Shown here in pieces: positions 1 to 6,791 of a DNA stretch of 7,667 nucleotides. The stretch lies in assembly GCA_937893205.1 (NCBI GenBank), contig CALBJU010000140.1, forward strand, positions 1 through 7,667. The letters are read 5' to 3'. The first letter of the stretch is position 1, and every line of letters starts with the position of its first letter. The notes beneath the pieces are model-generated. The model made no database searches, was not told the origin of the DNA, and saw only the letters and a program-made list of their open reading frames with translations. Source of the DNA: an uncultured Bacteroidota bacterium. GTDB taxonomy: Bacteria; Bacteroidota; Rhodothermia; Rhodothermales; UBA10348. Both the position numbers and the translations under genes were made by a program.

Positions 1-2945
1 ACGAGCGACCCACCTCTACCCTTTCTCCCGACCACGGCGCTCATGTTGTTGTCTGCATACCGCATGAGCGTCTCGGCATCTTCGGCGGGCTCCAGCGCAT
101 CAGGGCTCTCAACCCGATAGATCCACGCTGTGGGCACCGTATTGAATTCAATTTCTTGAAGTTCGCCGAGGAAACTATTGAGGGAGAAGACCTGTCCGTT
201 CTCGACTGCGTGATCAGTGCGCCACGAAAAACCGAGGACATCTCGCGCGAAAGACCTCCCCTCCTCGTCCGATGCGGGGCCAGCGAGATCAGTGGCAATG
301 TGAGCCCCCGATATCATGACCGATCCTCCGCCATCGATAAATCGGGATAGTCGCTCGCGCATCGCCACGGGTACTGCCTCGAAATCCTGAAGGCGTCCCG
401 GACCCACTGTGGTTTTCTCCTCCCCGAGAATGACGTCCATGACGATGAACCGGTCCGCGAGGCCGAGGTCGTGGCCGCTCAAGGCCTCGTCGCTGATGGT
501 CGAAAACGAATATCCTGCCGCCAGGATGGCCGCTCCGTGGATTGCCGGATAGTCGAACGTGTTTCCAGTGAGTAGTTGGGTTTCAAACGTTGAATAACTC
601 GCTCCATGTCCCGGGGAATCATCGTCGAGCCAAGGCGAGTCTACGTCGAAGTCATACTGATCACCCACATAGGACATGTCGTAACCGTCCGCGACTCCCT
701 CATCCAGAAAGCCCGTAAAACCGCGAAAAGGGCCATATTCTACGTGAGCGGGCGCGGATATTCTGTCGAACGCCGCTACAATCAGCACTTCGCCCTGGGT
801 CTCCTCTGCCATCGCTCGTCCAGCCGACACCTCTTCGGAAGACATACTCTCCCCACCCTCATTAACAGCTGTAACCCTGAATCCGTAGACAACTCCCTTC
901 TCGGCACCTCGATACTCGAATGTTGGATCGCTCACATACCGGCCGTTGTTGTAGCCGGAATTCCCAGATCGCATATAGACCACGTATCCAGCTGGCATCG
1001 CACTCGATTCGAGTGGATCTACGGTTGGCTGCCAGGATACACGGATGGCACCTTCGCTCTCGAGAACGGCTTCCATATGCGAAACGGGAAGGGGTTGGAC
1101 CACGGGCTCAAATCCATACTGACCAGCCAGAAAACGAAGCATTCCCTTGTAGACGGAGCGGGCGACATCAAATCTGAATCTCGGATCCAGTCCAAAACGC
1201 ATGTCAGCAAAATTCTGGTGTGACAGCAGTTCGAGAAGTATACCTGGCACATTTGGACGGACAGCCTCGCTGTAGTCCCGATCCCAGATTGCGCGTCTGG
1301 TCCACGTGGAATCGTACTTCGATCGCAGATCCTCGACAATTGTAGTCTGCATAATATCGCCAAGGTCTCGACTGGCGAAGCGAGACATTCCGTCTGGAAA
1401 TTCACGCTCATCCTCGGTCCCTGTTGAGCTGTAGATCATGAGCGTGCCGATAAGCGCATCGGACTTTGTAACGCCTGCATCGGTGTGGAACGCCAGCGAA
1501 AGATCGATCGGGACACCCAATCCTCGGTTTGAGCGATCTTTGTTGGGTCCGAAGGGGGCTCCCCGGAGATAATTGACCCATTCCGCGCGCCCGCGGTAGT
1601 CGTCTATGTAGTCGCTCTCTGACTCGGTGACATTGTAGACCAACGTATCGGGTATTCCGGCGAACTGCATGTAGTAACGAGCTCCTTCGGTGAAGCGCGG
1701 GCGTCCGCTGGTCTGACCTCCGCGCGAGATCGATCCCATTCCCCCGCCGAATCGAACAGCGTCTGCGCTGATGGCCTTTCCAGGATCCGAACTCGAATTA
1801 CTCAGCTCTACGCGAGCCATGTCCGGATTGACTCCTTCATCGAATGAGAAAGTACCCAGATACACCCACGTCGCGCTTTTCATGCGTTGGTCGACGCTAA
1901 AGTGCGTAATCCCGCCCGAGTGATAAACGGTGTAGCGAGCATCCTTGGTGGCGTTATCCTCGGCTCCGTAGGCAATATAGACGGCGTAATTGCCCGAGGT
2001 TGGGATGTCCGGAATCCACGATGCAGTGGCACTGGCAACCTCAACGGTCCTCGAAACGCGATAGGATCCCAACTTGAATGGGTTTTCGTTGAAGAGCTCG
2101 GGTCGGTGCGCGAAGCCGGGGCTGTCGCCCATTCGAAAGGCGACATCGGTTTCACCAATTTCCATGTAGCGGCTTCCGGGCGAGCCCTCCTCGCCCAGAT
2201 CTACGATGACCTCGGCGGATTGCGTGTCTCGCTCTCGTGGCATGTGAACAAACGCCCCGGCGCCCTCGAGCATCGGCGCGAGGTAGGGAACGATAATGGA
2301 CATCGGAAGGAGGTCTTCAACGGTCTGGAACAGGCGCGGACGTTGCCACTCCCACCGATCGAGCTGGTATTCGTAGTACCATCCATGACTCGGCCAGATC
2401 GCGATATGTCTGCCGGACAACATAGCGTCGGTTCTCCACGGCCGGTCCAAATCGGTGGTCAGGCGATTCGCAGAAAGCAGGGATCGAGGTAGTTTCGACC
2501 CGTCCTGGCCGTCATTTCGGTATAGATTAGGTATGAGGCGCTCAAGAGTGACGCCCAGCGAAGTCAGATTCAGATCCCAGTCCGAAAACACCGGATTCAT
2601 GTTCGTCTCGAACTCCCGGGTTATGGACGCGAGCGACTCTTCTCTCCATGCAACCTGTGCAAATGCATCATTGAGCACTACGTCGAGCATCCGACCGGCT
2701 CGATCGATGCGCACCGTGTCCACGGCCGACGCCGAATCCATGTCCCCTGCGCACTCACTGAGTCGGCATCGGTCGATCGAATCTTGAATGTCCGCGACGG
2801 CTAGAGTACTCAGGGCTTGATCCGTGAGCTCATCGGCGCTGACGATTGGACCGGAGGAAGCACACCCACTGGCGATCATAACGGCAACCAGAAGAGCGCT
2901 CAGATTCCGGTCATGTGATTGGATAATGGATGAATGAGGGGTCAT
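1..2945 (-). CDS. Lipoprotein N-acetylmuramoyl-L-alanine amidase-like protein with golvesin-like and FnIII domains (3' end outside window)
   Basis: The frame is open for 981 codons from ATG at 2945 to the window edge, so the C-terminus is missing. Residues 13-28 form a hydrophobic signal ending in the lipobox ASGC (Cys28), so an envelope lipoprotein is expected. The Amidase_3 fold appears split. SHG at 186-188 (His187), Glu210, the FHTD motif (His487) and Glu572 in GILLEL match the family's zinc ligands and catalytic glutamate, so it looks active. An insert at about 240-404 ends in ADAVRFGGGMG, typical of the golvesin C-terminal-like domain of proteins often misnamed xanthan lyases. An FnIII domain spans about 618-708. 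From 718 on, a Rossmann-like domain (LIVAAFD; FIDGGGSVMISG) resembles glutamine-amidotransferase-like folds. The inferred role is stripping stem peptides from peptidoglycan. The start overlaps the upstream GHL10 stop by four bases (ATGA), implying translational coupling. No Shine-Dalgarno is visible. Family assignment is firm; the substrate is inferred. Confidence 0.88.
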   Translation of the reverse strand, partial: MTPHSSIIQSHDRNLSALLVAVMIASGCASSGPIVSADELTDQALSTLAVADIQDSIDRCRLSECAGDMDSASAVDTVRIDRAGRMLDVVLNDAFAQVAWREESLASITREFETNMNPVFSDWDLNLTSLGVTLERLIPNLYRNDGQDGSKLPRSLLSANRLTTDLDRPWRTDAMLSGRHIAIWPSHGWYYEYQLDRWEWQRPRLFQTVEDLLPMSIIVPYLAPMLEGAGAFVHMPRERDTQSAEVIVDLGEEGSPGSRYMEIGETDVAFRMGDSPGFAHRPELFNENPFKLGSYRVSRTVEVASATASWIPDIPTSGNYAVYIAYGAEDNATKDARYTVYHSGGITHFSVDQRMKSATWVYLGTFSFDEGVNPDMARVELSNSSSDPGKAISADAVRFGGGMGSISRGGQTSGRPRFTEGARYYMQFAGIPDTLVYNVTESESDYIDDYRGRAEWVNYLRGAPFGPNKDRSNRGLGVPIDLSLAFHTDAGVTKSDALIGTLMIYSSTGTEDEREFPDGMSRFASRDLGDIMQTTIVEDLRSKYDSTWTRRAIWDRDYSEAVRPNVPGILLELLSHQNFADMRFGLDPRFRFDVARSVYKGMLRFLAGQYGFEPVVQPLPVSHMEAVLESEGAIRVSWQPTVDPLESSAMPAGYVVYMRSGNSGYNNGRYVSDPTFEYRGAEKGVVYGFRVTAVNEGGESMSSEEVSAGRAMAEETQGEVLIVAAFDRISAPAHVEYGPFRGFTGFLDEGVADGYDMSYVGDQYDFDVDSPWLDDDSPGHGASYSTFETQLLTGNTFDYPAIHGAAILAAGYSFSTISDEALSGHDLGLADRFIVMDVILGEEKTTVGPGRLQDFEAVPVAMRERLSRFIDGGGSVMISGAHIATDLAGPASDEEGRSFARDVLGFSWRTDHAVENGQVFSLNSFLGELQEIEFNTVPTAWIYRVESPDALEPAEDAETLMRYADNNMSAVVGRKGRGGSL

Positions 2946-4501
2946 CGAATCAACGATATGGCGGCCTCACTCTCGAGACCAAGTCGGGAAACCGCACGGA
3001 CCACGACAGCTATCACAGCAGGGTATGCGTCCAACGAAAACGTTCTATTCCATCCGGGCACAATCTTGGTTTCCCACCCGCTGGTCGATTTAATATGAAT
3101 GACCCAATTGCGAAGAGACCTGTCCGAAGGGGGAAAGAGCGCCAGGTAGGACCGCTCGCCCAGATGCAAAACCTCGATCGTTGGTGTACCGGGCACCTCT
3201 CCATCCAGCCAGGTGGTTCGGGGCGCAATGGCTGGCTTTGAGTAGACTCCTGAGGTTAGAGCATTGCCCATCTCGTGACTGGCCGGCATCATCGAACGCA
3301 TGGAAAAGTGAACATTCCCTGTCGCCCCTCCCGCAAGGCGAGTTTGCCGAACCTGAGAAACGATTTCTTCCGGTCCCCAGTGGCTGCTGCCCTCAAGGAT
3401 GACGCGACTGGTATAATTTCCGGGCCAAATATGCCGATTCCATTGATTCTGCTCTATCCACCAGCCCAATAATTGGGTGTAAGGCTGCCCGGTGCTATCA
3501 ATAGCCCAGTACAATTGTGGGGAGAAGTAGTCCACCCAGCCATTCAGGAGCCACTTTCTGGAGTCTGCGTAGAGATTTTCGTAGGCATCGAAACCAGTAA
3601 TACCATCCGGATATCCGGGCCGCCAGATCCCGAATGGCGAGATTCCAAAGAGAACCCAGGGTTTCAGCTCCTTGATGCCGATATATAGATTTTCAATGAG
3701 ATCATCCACATTCTTACGACGCCAATCGCTACGATTCAAGCTGTCTCCAGAGGCCGCAAAAAAGACGCTGTCTGGAAATTCGACCTCGTTTCCCCGCGCA
3801 TCATCGATCGAATAAGGATAAAAATAGTCATCCAGGTGGACGCCATCGATGTCGTAGCGCCTCAGGACATCCATGATTACCGAAAAGGTGTGATCCGTGG
3901 CATCGGGTGAGCCCGGATCCATCCAGAGATGGTTTCCATATTGATGGACCGCCTCGGGGAATAGGGCGCTCACGTGATTCGCGGTAAGGCTGTCCGGCGC
4001 GGTGGGGTGATAGGCCCGGTAAGGGTTGAACCATGCGTGAAGCTCGAGGCCCCGTCGATGGGCCTCTTCCACGGCAAAAGTCAGCGGATCGTAGGCTGGA
4101 TCTGGGGGCTTTCCCGCCTCCCCGGTGAGATAATAGGACCATGGTTCCAGTTCCGATGCATACAGAGCATCGGCCATCGGTCGAACCTGAAAAATGATGG
4201 CGTTCATATTCATCATGACCGCGCGATCGAGCAGGCCCAGCATTTCGGACTGCTGCTGAGCCGTCGAGAGTCCAGGTTCAGACGGCCAGTCGATGTTGTC
4301 GACCGTTGCAACCCACGCAGCTCTAAATTCGCGGTCGATTCGCGGCATCTGGCTCCGAATGGTGGCGATGAGCTCGACTTCACTCGGATCCCGGGGTAAG
4401 GGCGCCCCTTCTACGGCTGCGTCTTCGACAACCACGTTCGAGGAAGATGTACACGCCGAGAAAACGATTACCGCCAGAAACGGGAGGCCATTCAGTCGCA
4501 T
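2942..4501 (-). CDS. GHL10 family (DUF187) glycoside hydrolase-like lipoprotein, DigH/YddW-related
   Basis: The protein has 519 aa from ATG at 4501. I chose this start because it opens directly onto a signal peptide (MRLNGLPFLAVIVFSAC), lies 2 bp after the upstream stop, and a longer start would run into the GNAT gene. The lipobox is FSAC (Cys17), with an uncommon Phe at -3. The GHL10 TIM barrel follows: EFRAAWVATVDNIDWP (58-73), IIFQVRP (102-108), HAWFNPYR (155-162), DIDGVHLDDYFYPY (217-230, with the conserved acidic pair Asp224/Asp225) and SPQLYW (327-332). Residues from about 430 look like a small beta-sandwich. The family includes E. coli DigH (YddW), a lipoprotein that cleaves denuded peptidoglycan glycan strands. 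Co-translation with an amidase fits that role. It is the middle gene of the GNAT-GHL10-amidase operon. Other GHL10 members are uncharacterised, so action on another envelope or external glycan remains possible. Confidence 0.9.
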   Translation of the reverse strand: MRLNGLPFLAVIVFSACTSSSNVVVEDAAVEGAPLPRDPSEVELIATIRSQMPRIDREFRAAWVATVDNIDWPSEPGLSTAQQQSEMLGLLDRAVMMNMNAIIFQVRPMADALYASELEPWSYYLTGEAGKPPDPAYDPLTFAVEEAHRRGLELHAWFNPYRAYHPTAPDSLTANHVSALFPEAVHQYGNHLWMDPGSPDATDHTFSVIMDVLRRYDIDGVHLDDYFYPYSIDDARGNEVEFPDSVFFAASGDSLNRSDWRRKNVDDLIENLYIGIKELKPWVLFGISPFGIWRPGYPDGITGFDAYENLYADSRKWLLNGWVDYFSPQLYWAIDSTGQPYTQLLGWWIEQNQWNRHIWPGNYTSRVILEGSSHWGPEEIVSQVRQTRLAGGATGNVHFSMRSMMPASHEMGNALTSGVYSKPAIAPRTTWLDGEVPGTPTIEVLHLGERSYLALFPPSDRSLRNWVIHIKSTSGWETKIVPGWNRTFSLDAYPAVIAVVVRAVSRLGLESEAAISLIR

Positions 4502-4503
4502 TC

Positions 4504-4962
4504 TCAAACCGATAGGCTGTAGTGGTGATACTCTGTGTCCAGCTGCCATCCAAGATCTTCATACACGCTGCTGGCGGCAGTATTATCGCGCGCCGTTGCC
4601 AGCTCCAGCCCGGCAGCGCCACTTCGTCTGGCCCACTCTTCTGCATGGCGCATCAACCGATGGCCCACTCCCCGCTTGCGTGCATTACCCTCGACGAATA
4701 GATCATTCAATAGCCAGATCGGACGCATGCGTACCGAGGAAAAAAGAGGGTACAACTGGGTGAATCCAACCGGGGCTTCTTGCTCGCTGGATGCCAAAAA
4801 TATCACAGAATCGGCGTTTTCGAGTCTTTTTTTGATAAATTCTCGAGCGGCCGGGAGGTCACTTTCCTGTTTGTAAAAGACTCGGTACGCGTCGAACAGC
4901 GAAGCCACGCCATCCAGATCGTTGAGCGTAGCCCGTCTTACTTGAACTTCTGATGCCGTCAT
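4504..4962 (-). CDS. GNAT family N-acetyltransferase
   Basis: The protein has 152 aa from ATG at 4962, the usual size of a single GNAT domain. The frame is open further upstream to 5070, but the extra N-terminus is low-complexity, would overlap the divergent PAP2 start, and the GNAT fold begins with VQVRRATLNDLDGVASLFD right after this ATG. Motif A is LNDLFVEGNARKRGVGHRL (85-103). Its R-x-x-G-x-G pyrophosphate-binding loop for acetyl-CoA spans Arg95 to Gly100. The C-terminal motif is NTAASSVYEDLGWQ (127-140). There is no signal peptide, so it should be cytoplasmic. It is the first gene of the operon with two secreted cell-wall lipoproteins, 2 bp before the GHL10 start. The acceptor is unknown. 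Linkage hints at an envelope-derived amine such as an amino sugar, amino acid or muropeptide, but this is weak evidence. Confidence 0.9.
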   Translation of the reverse strand: MTASEVQVRRATLNDLDGVASLFDAYRVFYKQESDLPAAREFIKKRLENADSVIFLASSEQEAPVGFTQLYPLFSSVRMRPIWLLNDLFVEGNARKRGVGHRLMRHAEEWARRSGAAGLELATARDNTAASSVYEDLGWQLDTEYHHYSLSV

Positions 4963-5054
4963 GGACGCTGGCGTGGTTAACGGTCTGTGGATTGCTCTGT
5001 CACCTTTTCGGTGTACAGGCCCTAGATTCTCTGTCGAAGATACACAGCCAACCC
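4963..5054. promoter_or_regulatory. Divergent intergenic region expected to hold two promoters
   Basis: This 92-bp gap separates the GNAT-led operon (minus) from the PAP2 gene (plus), so promoters for both directions should lie here or slightly inside the flanking genes. By eye I find neither a convincing sigma70 -35/-10 pair nor a Bacteroidota-type -33 TTTG / -7 TAnnTTTG pair on either strand. No Shine-Dalgarno precedes either ATG. If PAP2 started at the upstream ATG (4953), this gap would vanish and the two genes would overlap by 10 bp. The regulatory call rests on gene orientation only. Confidence 0.4.
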
Positions 5055-5834
5055 ATGTCTCGCGGCACACTGGTCCAAGTAATATTTATCGCCCTTCTGG
5101 CGACAGGTGCCAGCACCACCATTTCGCAGGCGCAGCGCAGATTGGATGACCCACTCAGATTTGTGAACTGGCTTCGCAATGACGTGCGCCAGAGCCCGAG
5201 GGCTCTGGCGCACGTCAGCCCCTTTCGACTATTTGCGGGCGCAGGCCTGATCGCGGCCACAAGTTATTATGACGAGACCGGCTCAGAGAGTCTCATGAAG
5301 TGGCACAAACGCGAACTCATGCGAGTACTGGAGGAACTGGGAGATTCCAACGCAACCCGACCAGCCGCACTGCTCATTTTTGCGGGCTCCCTCCTGCAGG
5401 ACAATCATCGCGTACAGGACGCCGCTTTTACCAGCCTGGAAGCTCTCGTTTTTGCGAATATGCTCACAAACGCTCTGAAGGCCATTACCGGCCGATCCCG
5501 TCCGGGGGACTCGGAAGGCGCCAACCAGTGGGAGGCATTTAAAGGTGGGACGTCGTTTCCAAGCGGACATGCCACCACAGCGTTTGCGGCTGTGACCCCG
5601 TGGCTCTTTTATTTTCCGCATCCCGTGACGTTTCTGCTCGCCGGTGTCGCAACCGGAACCTCTCTCTCACGAGTTTCTCTTGGGCATCACTGGCCCAGTG
5701 ATGTTCTGGCCGGAGCATTCATCGGATATTCAGTGAGCGCCTGGTTGGTCCGTCAGCACACCGATAATGATTCCCTTTCGTCGGTAGAAACCTTCATCGG
5801 ACCCGGAACCGTTGGACTCAGGCTGACGTGGTGA
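5055..5834 (+). CDS. PAP2 superfamily lipid phosphatase, exported
   Basis: The protein has 259 aa from ATG at 5055. Residues 5-24 form a hydrophobic signal followed by TTISQAQ, a plausible signal-peptidase site, so the catalytic domain should face the periplasm. All three PAP2 signature motifs are intact: K-x6-RP at 142-150 (KAITGRSRP), PSGH at 169-172 and SR-x5-H-x3-D at 205-216 (SRVSLGHHWPSD), giving catalytic His172, His212 and Asp216. Further hydrophobic stretches lie near 104-113, 173-182, 190-200 and 217-230. Family members remove phosphate from undecaprenyl pyrophosphate, phosphatidic acid, PGP or lipid A; motifs do not tell which. An in-frame ATG at 4953 would add 34 residues with another hydrophobic run and overlap the GNAT gene by 10 bp; I consider it less likely. 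Codons 42-55 coincide with a perfect inverted repeat. The protein ends in GLRLTW. Confidence 0.88.
   Translation: MSRGTLVQVIFIALLATGASTTISQAQRRLDDPLRFVNWLRNDVRQSPRALAHVSPFRLFAGAGLIAATSYYDETGSESLMKWHKRELMRVLEELGDSNATRPAALLIFAGSLLQDNHRVQDAAFTSLEALVFANMLTNALKAITGRSRPGDSEGANQWEAFKGGTSFPSGHATTAFAAVTPWLFYFPHPVTFLLAGVATGTSLSRVSLGHHWPSDVLAGAFIGYSVSAWLVRQHTDNDSLSSVETFIGPGTVGLRLTW
5180..5217. repeat. Perfect 18-bp inverted repeat with 2-nt centre inside the PAP2 gene
   Basis: The left arm, 5180-5197, reads TGACGTGCGCCAGAGCCC and the right arm, 5200-5217, is its exact reverse complement. The two centre bases are GA. Thirteen of the 18 bases per arm are G or C, so both DNA strands and the mRNA can form a very stable hairpin. 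It spans codons 42-55 of PAP2, just after the signal peptide, and keeps the frame (N-D-V-R-Q-S-P-R-A-L-A-H-V-S). No T-tract follows on either strand, so it is not a typical intrinsic terminator. I saw no second copy in the window. Confidence 0.95.
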
Positions 5835-5837
5835 TCA
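5832..5837. other. TGATCA palindrome forming back-to-back stop codons of two convergent genes
   Basis: PAP2 stops with TGA at 5832-5834 on the plus strand. The Sua5-type gene stops with TGA at 5837-5835 on the minus strand. Together these form the palindrome TGATCA, so there is no intergenic base and no room for a dedicated terminator between the genes. Transcription from either side must end inside, or run antisense to, the opposing gene. Confidence 0.95.
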
Positions 5838-6785
5838 ATCGGCTACCGATGCGCGAGATAGCCGATCCATGAGAGCCCTTCCAATTCCGCTCTCGCCTAC
5901 CCGCTGACAGTGCAGCTCTTCCATGTCCTCTTTTTCGCACTGCCTGATGAATGAAAACAGCTTGCGGGCGTATCGGTCGACCGTGTCGGCTACGTGAACC
6001 AGCGCATATGCGTCCGGTACGGTTGGGGGATCCAATCCTATGTAAGCCAGTCGATTAGTGGATATTCTACGAGTTGCCACATCCACAATTCTGAGTTTTG
6101 CACGACCTCGATAATGAGGGTGCCGGGTGCCCGGACTTCCTGCAGTTGAATCCAGACCCTCTCGAGCGAATCGGGTCGTTGGAACAACCAACCGCAGATC
6201 TTCGAGGGTCACGCTTCCCGGACGCAGAATGACGGGGTGATCACCCGTACAATCCAGAACGGTTGATTCAAGACCGAATCGTGGACTTTCTCCTTTCAGA
6301 ACGAGATCAATTCGGCCACCCAGGTCGTCGACCACTGCCTCCCATGTCGTCGGGCTGGGACGTCCGGACTGGTTAGCAGACGGAGCGGCGACTGGCTCGC
6401 CGCAGGCCTTCAGGAAAGCGAGGGCCAGCTCATGATCCGGCATGCGAACACCAATGGTCTTCAATCCGGCCGACACGTTGTCCGAAATGTCCGGGTGTTT
6501 TGGAAGCACCAGCGTGAGGGGTGCCGGAAAAAATGCGTCGACCAGATCGGCCGCCATGGCACTTACGGAAGACGTGACGCCCGCGATCCAGGAGGGCTCG
6601 GCGACGTGAACGATCAGGGGATTGTCTGGCGGCCTACCCTTGGCAATAAAGATATTTTTGATCGCCTCACTATCACCGACTCGTGCCCCCAGGCCGTAAA
6701 CCGTTTCCGTCGGAAAGGCGACGAGCCGTCCGTCGCGGATTGCAGACGCTGCAATCTGGATATCTGTTGTAGTGCGGGTGTGCAA
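5835..6785 (-). CDS. sua5: L-threonylcarbamoyladenylate synthase, Sua5 type
   Basis: This cytoplasmic enzyme makes threonylcarbamoyl-AMP from threonine, bicarbonate and ATP, the first step of t6A37 modification in ANN-decoding tRNAs. The TsaD complex does the transfer. The 316-aa length fits the two-domain Sua5 form, not the short TsaC form. The YrdC domain spans about 5-200: PTETVYGLG (25-33), KGRPPDNPLIVH (49-60), SANQSGRPSPT (136-146), STVLDC (174-179) and ILRPGSVTLEDL (186-197). The linker SPGTRHPHY (217-225) matches the Sua5 SPGxxxxHY motif, although the usual following A-P is replaced by R-G. The C-terminal Sua5 domain ends with YARKLFSFIR and GIGRALMDRLSRA. The start is TTG at 6785, the only ATG/GTG/TTG between the in-frame TAG at 6791-6789 and the PTETVYG motif. 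It follows the deacetylase in the same reading frame and is probably co-transcribed with it. Confidence 0.95.
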   Translation of the reverse strand: MHTRTTTDIQIAASAIRDGRLVAFPTETVYGLGARVGDSEAIKNIFIAKGRPPDNPLIVHVAEPSWIAGVTSSVSAMAADLVDAFFPAPLTLVLPKHPDISDNVSAGLKTIGVRMPDHELALAFLKACGEPVAAPSANQSGRPSPTTWEAVVDDLGGRIDLVLKGESPRFGLESTVLDCTGDHPVILRPGSVTLEDLRLVVPTTRFAREGLDSTAGSPGTRHPHYRGRAKLRIVDVATRRISTNRLAYIGLDPPTVPDAYALVHVADTVDRYARKLFSFIRQCEKEDMEELHCQRVGESGIGRALMDRLSRASVAD

Positions 6786-6791
6786 CTTCTA
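6783..6791 (-). other. Same-frame stop/start junction (TAG AAG TTG) between deacetylase and Sua5
   Basis: On the minus strand, TAG (6791-6789) ends the deacetylase, one AAG codon follows, and TTG (6785-6783) starts the Sua5-type gene. All three are in the same frame. A GGAAG stretch about six bases before the TTG, inside the last deacetylase codons, is the only candidate ribosome-binding site. Initiation probably depends on re-initiation by ribosomes ending at the TAG. Confidence 0.85.

Noticed and set aside
41..298. Apparent short minus-strand gene, or a frameshift near 226-230 ending the amidase at base 41
   Set aside because: Misreading the run of five A's (plus strand) as four shifts the frame. 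Read correctly, the amidase frame stays open to base 1 and the residue count matches exactly, so there is no frameshift.
1001..1015. Short palindrome CACTCGATTCGAGTG in the amidase gene
   Set aside because: Seven-base arms are expected by chance at this scale and it lies within ordinary coding sequence.
606..1223. 205-codon open frame on the plus strand
   Set aside because: It lies antisense within the amidase gene, whose frame shows clear domains. The plus-strand translation has no recognisable motif.
1887..2492. 201-codon open frame on the plus strand
   Set aside because: It is antisense to the golvesin-like and first amidase segments and has no family features.
5180..5217. The PAP2 hairpin as an intrinsic terminator
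   Set aside because: No T-tract follows the stem on either strand, and on the plus strand it would cut PAP2 after about 50 codons.
6118..6131. Tandem GGGTGCC GGGTGCC in sua5
   Set aside because: Two copies of a 7-mer coding part of the SPG-HY linker; too short to be meaningful.
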